Positions 1-8,044 of a stretch of 47,748 nucleotides of DNA are shown here, piece after piece; position 1 is the stretch's first letter; the number at the start of each line of letters is the position of its first letter. The position numbers and the translations under genes are program-made. Source of the DNA: Prevotella brunnea (GTDB taxonomy: Bacteria; Bacteroidota; Bacteroidia; Bacteroidales; Bacteroidaceae). The stretch covers positions 1-47,748 of the forward strand of contig NZ_SDIK01000029.1 in the NCBI RefSeq assembly GCF_008016795.1, given 5' to 3'. The notes beneath the pieces are model-generated. The model was not told the origin of the DNA and did no database searches. It worked only from the letters and a program-made list of their open reading frames with translations.

Positions 1-43
1 GACCATATACCGGCTGTCCGAAGAAATGTGTACTTTTGCCCAT
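1..43 (-). CDS. IS4-like transposase, N-terminal fragment cut by the window edge
   Basis: Read leftwards from the ATG at 43, the only codons present give MGKSTHFFGQPVYG. This matches the start I recognise for Bacteroidota IS4-type transposases with a DUF4372 N-terminal domain. A Bacteroidota -7 box (TATCTTTG, minus strand, 68-75) lies about 24 bases upstream, and a terminator-like hairpin stands between it and the truncated receptor gene to the right. Only 14 codons are visible, so the family call rests on a short motif. Confidence 0.55.
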   Translation of the reverse strand, partial: MGKSTHFFGQPVYG

Positions 44-82
44 GTTATCTGAGTTTGGAAACAAAAGCAAAGATAACAAAAA

Positions 83-112
83 GGGCTGATACCTCGTGAG
101 AAGTGTCAGCCC
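83..112 (-). terminator. Hairpin terminator between truncated receptor and transposase promoter
   Basis: Arms GGGCTGACAC and GTATCAGCCC (one mismatch) read on the minus strand are followed by five T residues. It would stop receptor transcription entering the transposase gene, a common protection at IS ends. A very similar GGGCTGAC hairpin is found at 42349-42380. Confidence 0.6.
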
Positions 113-2220
113 TAATTCATAAAAAATGTGGGATGTTTAGCGGACAGTAATATTGGAAAATAGGAATTCTCCATGTCTCCCTTTGTTCTTAGCCACATTC
201 CGGCAGTGGCAACCCAACCGTGTCCGAAATTAAAAGTATTGTCGAACGAAAGCTGAAAGTAAGGCTTGTTCATCGTGTAGTGATTGGTTTTGGTGTCAAA
301 TGTGAGCCATTGTTTCATCAATGCCACACTCAGCTGTGGCGACCATATTCCAATCTTCGGAGCTACGACGAGCGAGAGTGCCAGGTTCTTCAGCGTAGGG
401 ATGTTTCTGTGTGTTACGATAGAGATGGATGGATTGTCCTCCTTCTGTTCCGCCCAAAAGAGGATGGCGTTGCGATAGTCGGTATAGTCGATAGAGAATT
501 GCAGTATTTTCCACATTCCCGAAAGCGAGAGATTGTGCACATACTCGTGTTTCAGATAGGGATTTCCCGTCTGCAAAAGGAAACGGTTGCCGTAAGTAAC
601 GTTAGTGCTAAGCTGGCTATAGTTGGGACGCACGGTCCTGCCTGCATAAGCGAGCTGCAACTGAACCTTGCCTAACTGAGTACCCAAGGAAAGCTGTGGG
701 AAGAGATTGCCAAACGATCGACTTTGTTCATCCATGTGTGCACCGTCTTTGAAATAGTCGAATTTCACATGTTCATATCGGAGACCGGCCATCAACTGTC
801 CTATCGGGGTCATACGGGAATACTGGAAGAAATTTGCCCAATGCCGTTCGCGCAGCTCGCTGTTGGCCGACGGCACATAGCCTTCCGCATTGTAGTAGGT
901 GTCGGTTCTGTTGGTCTTGCTCCCCTCAGCTCCTACGGAAAGTTCGCCGCCCAGCAAAGGGAAACTCACATCCAACTTGAATGCTCCCAACGAGTTGCGT
1001 ACGCTGTTCAACGATGTTACCGTGCGGTCCTGATGGGTAGTGCTCTTCTCGTTGTAAACGGCATTTTCCTCTTGCCCATTCCGCATATAATCTACATTGA
1101 GGTTTAGATTTACTTTTCCAAACTTTCCGTTGTAATAGAGGTTCAGGTTGTGTGACGGTTTGTAGATATAGCAATAGTCCACATTGTTCGTCAGATGGTC
1201 GTAAAACTCGCCGTTGGCGGTGATATCGAAGATGAGCGGAGTCCAATAATTCTTGTTCGGACTCAAACTTAACTGATAACGGAAACCGATGGAATTGCTG
1301 TCGTTCAGCTGAAAGTTTGAACCAATGGTGGGTGTATAACTGAGATTCTTATATTGATAGTTCTGCGAGAACTGCTGATGCCAAAGCGTATCGGCAGCCA
1401 CGTCTGTGGTAGTGATTCCCTTATAGAAACCCTTGATGTTTGAGTAATAGAACGAGCCGAACACATCCAACCCTTTATGTCGGTAGTTGAAATTGGCTTG
1501 CTCTATGAGGTCGATGTTTTCCGATTGGTAATAAGACGAGCGAAGGTCGAAGCCAAAGCCCTCACCGGCTCTGCGGCGTGTCTTTATCTTCACCACCGCC
1601 GTAACCGTAGCATCATATTTCACTCCCGGATTTCTGATTACTTCAATGCTCAAAATGTCCTCAGCCTTCAGTCGGTCCAATTCCGTCTTGTCGCGCATCA
1701 GCCTACCATTAATATAAAAGATGGGCGAACCTTTGCCAAACACTTCGTAAGCCCCACTCTTCTTGATCAGTCCCGGAACGTGCGCTAACACGTCATCGGC
1801 TGTACCGAGTTTGCTGAGCGTGGTGTTGGCAACGGTAGTCATCATGCCCTCGCCCGTCATTTTGTACTGTGGCAGTCGTCCTTTCACCACTACCTCGTCC
1901 ATTGTCCTTGCCTCCAACTGCATCTGGATAATACCAACGTTCGCACCGCTGCAAGTCTTGAATGCCGTTTGATACCCCACGAACGAGGCGCGGAGAATAC
2001 CGCCTTTACATTCCGTATCAATCACGAAGCTGCCGTCTTCTTTCGTAACGGCTCCCTTTACGAAAGCCGAATCCTTTGCCGTGAGCAAAACTACATTCAC
2101 AAACTCCATCGGCGAGTTGTTCTCATCCATCACCTTTCCAGTAATTTGCTGTGCCTGCCCCTGTACAAAAGCCATGCAGCAGAGCCACAGCGATAGAATA
2201 CATTTTTTCATTTTCTTCAT
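112..2220 (-). CDS. TonB-dependent receptor-like outer membrane protein, 3' end lost
   Basis: The product has a signal peptide (MKKMKKCILSLWLCCMAFV, AQA-like cleavage site), a carboxypeptidase-regulatory-like beta-sandwich beginning QITGKVMDE, a plug domain (VLAHVPGLIKK and the SPIFYINGR segment) and a long beta-barrel of the outer-membrane-protein family typical of Bacteroidota. Homologues continue for roughly another hundred or more residues after the segment ENSYF. Here the frame runs into about 15 unrelated residues and stops at 112 inside the IS end. The last barrel strands and terminal aromatic residue are therefore missing and the protein is probably non-functional. Start: an upstream in-frame ATG at 2325 is unlikely because a -7 box (TACTTTTG) lies at 2308-2315; ATG at 2220 (or 2211) directly precedes the signal peptide. 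The substrate is unknown. Confidence 0.85.
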   Translation of the reverse strand: MKKMKKCILSLWLCCMAFVQGQAQQITGKVMDENNSPMEFVNVVLLTAKDSAFVKGAVTKEDGSFVIDTECKGGILRASFVGYQTAFKTCSGANVGIIQMQLEARTMDEVVVKGRLPQYKMTGEGMMTTVANTTLSKLGTADDVLAHVPGLIKKSGAYEVFGKGSPIFYINGRLMRDKTELDRLKAEDILSIEVIRNPGVKYDATVTAVVKIKTRRRAGEGFGFDLRSSYYQSENIDLIEQANFNYRHKGLDVFGSFYYSNIKGFYKGITTTDVAADTLWHQQFSQNYQYKNLSYTPTIGSNFQLNDSNSIGFRYQLSLSPNKNYWTPLIFDITANGEFYDHLTNNVDYCYIYKPSHNLNLYYNGKFGKVNLNLNVDYMRNGQEENAVYNEKSTTHQDRTVTSLNSVRNSLGAFKLDVSFPLLGGELSVGAEGSKTNRTDTYYNAEGYVPSANSELRERHWANFFQYSRMTPIGQLMAGLRYEHVKFDYFKDGAHMDEQSRSFGNLFPQLSLGTQLGKVQLQLAYAGRTVRPNYSQLSTNVTYGNRFLLQTGNPYLKHEYVHNLSLSGMWKILQFSIDYTDYRNAILFWAEQKEDNPSISIVTHRNIPTLKNLALSLVVAPKIGIWSPQLSVALMKQWLTFDTKTNHYTMNKPYFQLSFDNTFNFGHGWVATAGMWLRTKGDMENSYFPILLSAKHPTFFMN

Positions 2221-2306
2221 TTTACGTCTAATTAAGAAAGACGGAAAAACTGTCTGTCTTGTGACATTCCAATGCGTTTTTTGTCTTACATGATCATTTT
2301 TATACC

Positions 2307-2315
2307 GCAAAAGTA
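2307..2315 (-). promoter_or_regulatory. -7 promoter box for the receptor gene
   Basis: TACTTTTGC on the minus strand matches the Bacteroidota TAnnTTTG element. No exact TTTG lies at the -33 position. Transcription from here would give a leader of about 80 bases and supports the start at 2220 or 2211. Confidence 0.45.
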
Positions 2316-2331
2316 ATGTCTTCAAAGAAAA

Positions 2332-2398
2332 AAATCACTACACTTTTGGTAAAAAATAGCCTCGGTGATGAATTATTACCCTTTTGTGTAGTGATTTG
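2332..2398 (-). terminator. Terminator hairpin after the esterase gene
   Basis: On the minus strand AAATCACTACAC pairs perfectly with GTGTAGTGATTT across a 43-base loop and is followed by seven T residues. Inner bases can pair further (GGTAA with TTACC). It lies downstream of the esterase stop and upstream of the receptor promoter. Confidence 0.55.
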
Positions 2399-2502
2399 AG
2401 ATGATGCTTCACGACTGTTTAGTCGCCGATTATCCCTAATCCCAAAAAAAATCGTTGATATTGGAAGCTGGGACCGGAAAGCAAGAAAGAGTCGGAGCGA
2501 TG

Positions 2503-3423
2503 TTAATCCACATTCATCAGCTGTTTTCTGAACCAATTAACAATCAATTCTATGACCGGTTGCTGGAACCAAGGGTCGTCGCCATGTCCGGCATCCTTGA
2601 GTTGATAGTAGTCCACCGGAACGCGGAGTGCTTTCAATCCATCGTAAAGATGCTCGCTCTGCATAATCGAGACCATCTGATCATTTGTTCCATGCATGAT
2701 GAGAAATGGCGGAAGTCCGGTCTTCAGATAACCCATCGGGCTTGCCCATCGTGCTCGTACCAAGTCGTCGTGGATGTCGTAGCTCTGATTTCGCCCATAG
2801 GTAACACCATTTAACAGAAGGGCCTCCGTCGCACTTGGCGACTTGTGATACTTGTGAACTTCCGGTGGAAAGCCCTCGTCAACCGAAGCGAGGTCTGTCG
2901 GACCAAAGATGTCGCAACAAGCTTGTGTGTCGGATGAGTAATCAAGAAAATCGCCAACGTTGAATTCCTCCACATCGGCAGTCATAGTCACCAAATTGGC
3001 AAGATACCCACCGGCAGAATTGCCCATCACGCCAATGCGATTGCCATCAATTCCGAATTTAACGGCATGGGCGCGGAGATAGCGAATGGCTGTCTTTCCA
3101 TCAATAAGAATAGCGGGGAATGGGTCGGGAATGGCTCTATACTCCACTGCCGCCACCACAAATCCTTGCAATGCCATAGCCATGCGCAATCGACTCCATT
3201 TGCCATAGTCTGACGTGGTGAAGCCACCGCCGGGAAAATAAACCACACAGGGTTTGGGCTCGTCAGTATTCGGTACGAAGAGTGTCATGTGAAGGGAGCG
3301 TGTTCCGTTCTTGAAATACTGCGCGTAGATAACTTCGTTGATGACATCTATACGCGGTCGGGTTATCTCGACGCTCATCTTTCCTTTATAATATCTCTCG
3401 CTTTTTTCAATATCCTGTATCAT
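2503..3423 (-). CDS. Alpha/beta-hydrolase fold esterase
   Basis: A 306-residue hydrolase of the esterase/lipase superfamily, probably acting on ester or acyl groups of a small or sugar substrate. The nucleophile elbow is GNSAGG with Ser136, the acid is Asp248 in HGTND and the base is His280 in AGHGD. The usual HGGG oxyanion motif reads PGGG (64-67). No signal peptide is seen, so a cytoplasmic enzyme is likely. An alternative start is Met16 (3378). It has its own promoter (3533-3563), a 5' leader of about 105 bases with a hairpin at its very start, and its own terminator, so it is probably monocistronic. The exact substrate cannot be assigned. Confidence 0.88.
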   Translation of the reverse strand: MIQDIEKSERYYKGKMSVEITRPRIDVINEVIYAQYFKNGTRSLHMTLFVPNTDEPKPCVVYFPGGGFTTSDYGKWSRLRMAMALQGFVVAAVEYRAIPDPFPAILIDGKTAIRYLRAHAVKFGIDGNRIGVMGNSAGGYLANLVTMTADVEEFNVGDFLDYSSDTQACCDIFGPTDLASVDEGFPPEVHKYHKSPSATEALLLNGVTYGRNQSYDIHDDLVRARWASPMGYLKTGLPPFLIMHGTNDQMVSIMQSEHLYDGLKALRVPVDYYQLKDAGHGDDPWFQQPVIELIVNWFRKQLMNVD

Positions 3424-3511
3424 GTGAGTAATTACGCTGAATGTCTCTATGTTGTATGCGCCTCGTCTTCACCTCGAATGGAACAATGAAGGGAAAGTTT
3501 TGCCGCAAACA

Positions 3512-3530
3512 GCTCAGACGGTTTCTGAGC
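3512..3530 (-). other. Hairpin at the 5' end of the esterase mRNA
   Basis: GCTCAGA and TCTGAGC pair over a five-base loop. The predicted transcription start (about 3529) falls on the outer edge of the stem, so the mRNA would begin with a hairpin, an arrangement known to protect 5' ends from decay in bacteria. The function here is inferred. Confidence 0.4.
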
Positions 3531-3532
3531 CA

Positions 3533-3563
3533 CAAAGTTACGGTTTTTCCTCGAATTGACAAA
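3533..3563 (-). promoter_or_regulatory. Promoter of the esterase gene
   Basis: Minus strand TTTG (3560-3563), 19 bases, then TAACTTTG (3533-3540): a full match to the Bacteroidota sigma consensus. Confidence 0.65.
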
Positions 3564-3702
3564 GTTTTATTTTTTTTGCAATCCCCCACATCCGCTCAAA
3601 GAAAGTCAGATCATCATCGGGACAATAAAGACATGTACGCTCCATTTTAAGCACCTGCTTACAAGACAAGCGGACAATAGTGGCAGAATGTGTGTATGAG
3701 AA

Positions 3703-3734
3703 TTTGCACGGATGTGTTTTTTTCTTTATTTTTG
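3703..3734 (+). promoter_or_regulatory. Promoter of the GNAT gene
   Basis: TTTG at 3703-3706, a 20-base spacer and TATTTTTG at 3727-3734. Only eight bases separate the -7 box from the ATG at 3743, so the mRNA is nearly leaderless. This excludes the in-frame ATG at 3680. Confidence 0.65.
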
Positions 3735-3742
3735 TTGCCGTT

Positions 3743-4228
3743 ATGATAAGAAAAGCTACACGAGAGGATATGGAAACCGTACTCCGTCTTATTGATTGCG
3801 GTAGGCAGAAAATGATTGATTCGGGGAACTTGCACCAATGGACGAATGGACACCCCGGAAAGAAACAAATTGAAAGCGACATCATGAATGGGAACAGCTA
3901 TCTGATTGTCGCGGATGAAGAAAAGCCTGTTGCCACCTTTGCCTTTATAAAGGGATCCGACCCTACCTATGCACGAATAGAGGGTGGACATTGGCTGAAC
4001 CATGAGGCTTACGGAACACTGCACAGGGTGGCTTCGATTCCGGGAACAAAAGGCATCATGGACACCATTGTGGATTACTGCTTCAGGAAAGTGGAAAACA
4101 TCCGTATCGACACACATCAAGACAATCTTCCCATGCAAAGAGCCCTGAAGCGATTGGGGTTTGTTTATTGTGGCATTATCTATCTTGAGAACGGCGATCC
4201 AAGGGTCGCTTTCCAGAAAAAACGCTGA
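3743..4228 (+). CDS. GNAT family N-acetyltransferase
   Basis: A 161-residue acetyltransferase beginning MIRKATREDMETVLRLID, the usual first strand and helix of the GNAT fold, and ending with the family's final segment (the LPMQRALKRLGFVYCGI stretch) where the last helix and strands bind acetyl-CoA. The central acetyl-CoA loop is less typical (ASIPGTKGI) than the classic Q/RxxGxG/A. It transfers an acetyl group to an amine; the acceptor is not predictable. The start was chosen from the promoter at 3703-3734. The O-acetyltransferase gene follows after 88 bases. Confidence 0.85.
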   Translation: MIRKATREDMETVLRLIDCGRQKMIDSGNLHQWTNGHPGKKQIESDIMNGNSYLIVADEEKPVATFAFIKGSDPTYARIEGGHWLNHEAYGTLHRVASIPGTKGIMDTIVDYCFRKVENIRIDTHQDNLPMQRALKRLGFVYCGIIYLENGDPRVAFQKKR

Positions 4229-4316
4229 CACCACTTCAATTTTGTCTCATGGTAGGTCGGGAGCTATGGCTGAAAACAGATGTAGCCAAAGTCCCGTCTC
4301 ATAAAATTATAGATTT

Positions 4317-4889
4317 ATGACTGAAAAAGAAAAACAACAGAAAGGTCTTCCATATCTTGCAAGTGCCCCGGAGGTGTTGAACGACCTGTTTGTATGCGAG
4401 GAGGAATGTTTCAACCTGAACATGCTCCCACCATCGAAACGCGAAGAACGCACGCAACGATTGAGAAAGTTATTGGGAAAGACGGGCGAACATTTCAAAA
4501 TCATTGCACCGTTCTTCTGCGATTATGGCTACAATATTGAAATTGGAGAACATTTCTTCGCCAACACCAACCTCGTTATTCTCGACGAGGCTAAGGTTAC
4601 TTTCGGCGACCATGTATTCATTGCTCCAAACTGTTCGTTCTATACTGCCGGACACCCCTTGAACCCGGAGGAGCGCAACAAGAATATAGAATACGCTCTC
4701 CCCATAAAGGTGGGTAACAATGTGTGGATAGGTGGCAACGTAACGGTGCTGCCCGGAATTACGATTGGCAACAACGTAACCATCGGAGCGGGTTCGGTGG
4801 TTACACGCAACATACCCGACAATGTAGTGGCAGTGGGCAATCCGTGCAGGGTTATCAAGGAATTGAAAATGCAGGATGATAGCTTTTAG
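4317..4889 (+). CDS. Sugar O-acetyltransferase (maltose/galactoside acetyltransferase family)
   Basis: A 190-residue protein with the MAC N-terminal domain (about 1-60) and a left-handed beta-helix of hexapeptide repeats (about 65-180: IGEHFFANTN, IGGNVTVLPG, IGAGSVVTRNIP). The catalytic histidine is His113 in TAGHPL. Members acetylate maltose, galactosides or similar sugars with acetyl-CoA, acting as cytoplasmic trimers. Length and motif order are standard. The physiological sugar cannot be told from the sequence; the neighbouring GNAT gene does not identify it. Confidence 0.88.
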   Translation: MTEKEKQQKGLPYLASAPEVLNDLFVCEEECFNLNMLPPSKREERTQRLRKLLGKTGEHFKIIAPFFCDYGYNIEIGEHFFANTNLVILDEAKVTFGDHVFIAPNCSFYTAGHPLNPEERNKNIEYALPIKVGNNVWIGGNVTVLPGITIGNNVTIGAGSVVTRNIPDNVVAVGNPCRVIKELKMQDDSF

Positions 4890-5032
4890 AATTCTCGTAA
4901 TCCATTAACAACCACTGTGTTACGAATAAGAAACGATGTAAACGGAGAGAAGTTGTATTGCTTCTTGTAAAAAGTATAATAGTAGATTCGGAACGGTTAC
5001 GTTCTATCCGTTGTTTCCACATTTTCTTGTTG

Positions 5033-5926
5033 TCAGTCTATGAACCGCCGAGTTATCTCTCCGTAATGGTCTATTCTGCGATCGCGAAGGAACGGCCACC
5101 AGCGACGCACTTCTTCGCTGTGGTCGAGGTTGATACTGATTATCAAGCTCTCCTCATCGTTATCGCAAGCCTGATAGAACATCTCTCCCTGTGGACCTGC
5201 TGCGAAACTGCTGCCCCAAAAATGAATGCCATTGGTTAGTCCGCTCGGATCGGGTTCGTGTCCAACTCTGTTTACTGCCACTACCGGCAAACCGTTTGCC
5301 ACGGCGTGACCACGCATTACAGTAGTCCAAGCTTCTCGTTGTCTGCGCTGTTCATCAGGTTCATCGGTGGATTCATAGCCGATTGCAGTAGGATAGATTA
5401 GGATTTCCGCGCCTTGCAAAGCCATCATTCGCGCAGCTTCCGGATACCACTGATCCCAACAGATGAGAACCCCCAATCTCCCCATGCTTGTATTGATGGG
5501 CTTAAAACCAAGGTCGCCGGGTGTGAAATAGAACTTTTCATAATAAGCCGGATCGTCTGGAATGTGCATTTTGCGATAGGTTCCGGCAATGGTTCCATCT
5601 TTTTCGAATACAACTGCCGTGTTGTGATAAAGTCCGGCTGCTCGTTTCTCAAATAGTGATGTAACGAGCACCACTCCACACTCTTTGGCAAGTGCACCAT
5701 ATAACTCGGTGGAAGGACCGGGAACAGGCTCTGCGAGGTCGAAGTTCGCTACATCTTCCACCTGACAAAAATAGAGTGAGTTGTGCAACTCTTGCAGTAC
5801 GATGAGTTCTGCGCCGCGTTGTGCGAGGTCTCTAATTCCCTTTGTGAGTTTCTCAATGTTTTTTTGAATGTCTGCTGTGTTGTGAAGTTGCAATATTCCT
5901 ATATTTATTTCGTGCATACTCTTCAA
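5033..5926 (-). CDS. aguB: N-carbamoylputrescine amidase
   Basis: A 297-residue nitrilase-superfamily enzyme with the Glu-Lys-Cys triad visible: Glu46 (VLQELHN), Lys119 (RKMHIPDD) and Cys156 (LICWDQW). The FYFTPGD and GRLGVLICWDQWYPEAAR-type segments are characteristic of the plant/bacterial N-carbamoylputrescine amidase group. It hydrolyses N-carbamoylputrescine to putrescine, CO2 and ammonia in the cytoplasm. It follows the agmatine deiminase gene after 17 bases, which supplies its substrate, so the two form a polyamine operon. Met4 (5917) is an alternative start. Confidence 0.93.
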   Translation of the reverse strand: MKSMHEINIGILQLHNTADIQKNIEKLTKGIRDLAQRGAELIVLQELHNSLYFCQVEDVANFDLAEPVPGPSTELYGALAKECGVVLVTSLFEKRAAGLYHNTAVVFEKDGTIAGTYRKMHIPDDPAYYEKFYFTPGDLGFKPINTSMGRLGVLICWDQWYPEAARMMALQGAEILIYPTAIGYESTDEPDEQRRQREAWTTVMRGHAVANGLPVVAVNRVGHEPDPSGLTNGIHFWGSSFAAGPQGEMFYQACDNDEESLIISINLDHSEEVRRWWPFLRDRRIDHYGEITRRFID

Positions 5927-5943
5927 TGTTATTGATGTTGTTA

Positions 5944-7101
5944 TTATGATAGGGTGAGACAGCTCTTTGGGAATTGCATGGTCAGACAGTGAAGCGACCC
6001 ATGCTGTCTTACTACCGTTGAGGCATCTATCCCTATGATTTCGTGTTGCGGAAAGGCTTTTTTGATAGTTTGCATTGCCAACTTATCCAAATCGGGTTGT
6101 TGATAGGTGGGTACGATGACCGCATTATTCAGTATCACGAAGTTGGCATAAGTGGCAGGCAACCGCTCTCCATCCCAAAACATGGGCTTAGGAAGCTGAA
6201 CTTTCAGCAGCCGGTAAGACCTTCCTTCCGGTGTGCGCAGTGCTGCAATCTGTTCTTCCAACGCTTTTAAGTCTTCATAATGCGGATCAGAAGTGTCATC
6301 GGTTCCGTTATAGAGGAGTGTGTCGTTGGGGGCGCATCGCAAGATGGTGTCAATATGTCCATCTGTATCATCACCAATCAGGTTGCCATGCTCAATCCAA
6401 ACTACTTTTTTCGTGTTGGGAAACAGGTTTATCAAGTTTCTTTCAAGGTCGGGCTTCTTAAGCGGCTGGTTACGGTTGGGAGCGGTAAGGCATGCCGTTG
6501 TCGTGAAAAGCGTACCTTTTCCGTCCGTTTCTATGGAACCACCTTCAAGAACAAAATCCTTTTGATTTTCCAAAGTGCCGTTGAAAGTACCAGAAAGATG
6601 TAGTTTTTGGTTCATCTCGTTATCCTTTTCGGCGGCAAATTTCATTCCCCATCCGTTGAACCGGAAGTCCAAAAGCAGAAAACGCTTTGATACGTCCTCG
6701 CTAATCAGCGAAATAGGTGCCACATCGCGTGCCCACGTGTCATTGGTGTCGCATTTTCTGAAGTGCACTCTTTCTTGTTGATTGACAGAGAGTCGGCTTT
6801 TCAACAAAGTTCGTGTTTGCTCTGGGCGTGGAGTTACCACCAGCAAATGTTCTCGGTGTGTGATGGCATCTGCCAATTGAAGAAAAATCTCATTAATATT
6901 ATCCAAATACGGCTTCCAACCCGTAGCTTCATGTGGCCACATCAGTAGGATGCCACTTTGTGGTTCCCATTCTGCCGGAAGTCTAAACTTGTTTCGCTCT
7001 TTGGTATTCACTTTGGGTAGGTTGTTGTTTGCTGCAAAGGTATGAAAAAGAATGAGAATACAGACTGTTTGAGGGAGTCTTTTTTTTAACGAAAGAGCCA
7101 C
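5944..7101 (-). CDS. aguA: Agmatine deiminase (peptidyl-arginine deiminase family)
   Basis: A 385-residue member of the guanidino-group hydrolases that converts agmatine to N-carbamoylputrescine and ammonia. Family motifs are present: LPAEWEPQSG, WARDVAP, the glycine-rich VLEGGSIE, GDDTDGHIDT with the catalytic His, and GSLHCLT near the end with the nucleophilic Cys. The frame opens at GTG 7101 and gives an N-terminus with basic residues then a hydrophobic core (TVCILILFHTFAA) that looks like a signal peptide. However, a -7 box (TACCTTTGC) lies inside this segment at 7034-7042, and a GTG at 7011 would give a cytoplasmic enzyme starting just before the conserved part. Location is therefore undecided. 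It is followed by aguB. Confidence 0.88.
   Translation of the reverse strand: MALSLKKRLPQTVCILILFHTFAANNNLPKVNTKERNKFRLPAEWEPQSGILLMWPHEATGWKPYLDNINEIFLQLADAITHREHLLVVTPRPEQTRTLLKSRLSVNQQERVHFRKCDTNDTWARDVAPISLISEDVSKRFLLLDFRFNGWGMKFAAEKDNEMNQKLHLSGTFNGTLENQKDFVLEGGSIETDGKGTLFTTTACLTAPNRNQPLKKPDLERNLINLFPNTKKVVWIEHGNLIGDDTDGHIDTILRCAPNDTLLYNGTDDTSDPHYEDLKALEEQIAALRTPEGRSYRLLKVQLPKPMFWDGERLPATYANFVILNNAVIVPTYQQPDLDKLAMQTIKKAFPQHEIIGIDASTVVRQHGSLHCLTMQFPKSCLTLS
7034..7042 (-). promoter_or_regulatory. Possible -7 box inside the 5' end of aguA
   Basis: Minus strand TACCTTTGC fits TAnnTTTG but has no clear -33 TTTG. If used, transcription would start downstream of the GTG at 7101 and the first usable start would be GTG 7011. 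Confidence 0.35.
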
Positions 7102-7182
7102 CTTCAGAAATGGATTATCGGCTAACGAAGGCTTTTTATGAAGAAATATGCGTTGATGTGGCGATATTCAAGTTTAAATTCG

Positions 7183-7191
7183 TATCTTTGC
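7183..7191 (+). promoter_or_regulatory. -7 promoter box of the nif3-like gene
   Basis: TATCTTTGC ends 11 bases before the ATG at 7203. It makes the in-frame ATG at 7110 untenable and sets the start at 7203. Confidence 0.5.
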
Positions 7192-7202
7192 AAGCAAAAC
7201 TT

Positions 7203-8012
7203 ATGCGTAGCGTGAAAATAAAGGATGTTATTGATGCCCTTGAACGATTTGCGCCTCTGCCCTTGCAGGAAGACTATGACAATGCCGGTCTGCAAGTAGG
7301 ATTAACAGGGACGGAAGTATCAGGGGCTTTGTTGTCTCTTGATGTAACCGACAGTATCATTGATGAGGCATTGGAGTTGGGCTGCAATCTTATTGTGGCG
7401 CACCATCCGCTCATCTTCCGTCGTCTGTCGCAAATATCCGATGCCAACTATGTGGAGCATCTTGTGATGAAAGCAATCAAGAACGACATAACCATCGTGG
7501 CGATGCACACGAACATCGATGCCGCTCCGGGGGGAGTGAACTTCAAGATTGCTGAAAAGATTGGACTCAAAGACATCTCTTTTCTCGGAAAAACGCAGAC
7601 CATAATGACGGCTGATACCGAGGTGAAAGGTGGTGAGGGTGTAATCGGAACCTTTGCCGAGCCCATGGCGGCAGATGACTTCATACTGCTACTGAAACGC
7701 TTGTTCCAAGTGGAATGTGTGCAAGCCAACCAACTCTTGCGTCGCGAGATAAGAAAGGTTGCCCTCTGTGGTGGTGCAGGTTCGTTTCTGTTGAGCGATG
7801 CCTTGCGGGTCGGTGCAGATGCTTTTCTCACGGGCGAGATGCACTATCACGACTATTTTGGTCATGATCAGGAAATCCAAATCTGTGCGATAGGTCATTA
7901 TCAGAGTGAGCAATTCACGAATGAAGTGTTCCGCGACATCATTAAGAAGCACTGCCCGGGTGTGGCGTGTCATCTGACAAGGATAAACACAAATCCTATC
8001 ATTTATTTCTAA
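7203..8012 (+). CDS. Nif3-like dinuclear metal centre protein
   Basis: A 269-residue member of the Nif3/YbgI family, beginning RSVKIKDVIDALERFAPLPLQ. Metal-binding histidines are seen in VAHHPLIF and near the C-terminus in the HYQSEQFT region, plus the MHTNIDAAPGGVN motif. Family members form hexameric rings and have been tied to GTP cyclohydrolase I-type activity, but the biological role is poorly defined. The protein is the short form, without the large internal insertion found in some Firmicutes relatives. The next gene, a zinc-ribbon protein, starts 32 bases later; this pairing is common in Bacteroidota. Confidence 0.87.
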   Translation: MRSVKIKDVIDALERFAPLPLQEDYDNAGLQVGLTGTEVSGALLSLDVTDSIIDEALELGCNLIVAHHPLIFRRLSQISDANYVEHLVMKAIKNDITIVAMHTNIDAAPGGVNFKIAEKIGLKDISFLGKTQTIMTADTEVKGGEGVIGTFAEPMAADDFILLLKRLFQVECVQANQLLRREIRKVALCGGAGSFLLSDALRVGADAFLTGEMHYHDYFGHDQEIQICAIGHYQSEQFTNEVFRDIIKKHCPGVACHLTRINTNPIIYF

Positions 8013-8044
8013 TTAGAAAATATAATCATTTAAATACAAGAAAC

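Larger units (their letters stand above)
1..149 (-). mobile_element. End of an IS4-like insertion sequence inside a receptor gene
   Basis: The transposase start (43), its promoter box (68-75) and a hairpin (83-112) all lie between the window edge and the point near 141-150 where receptor-like coding stops. The probable terminal inverted repeat begins near the bases reading ACTGTCCGCTAAAC on the minus strand. The exact end and any target duplication cannot be fixed because the other end of the element is outside the window. Confidence 0.5.
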
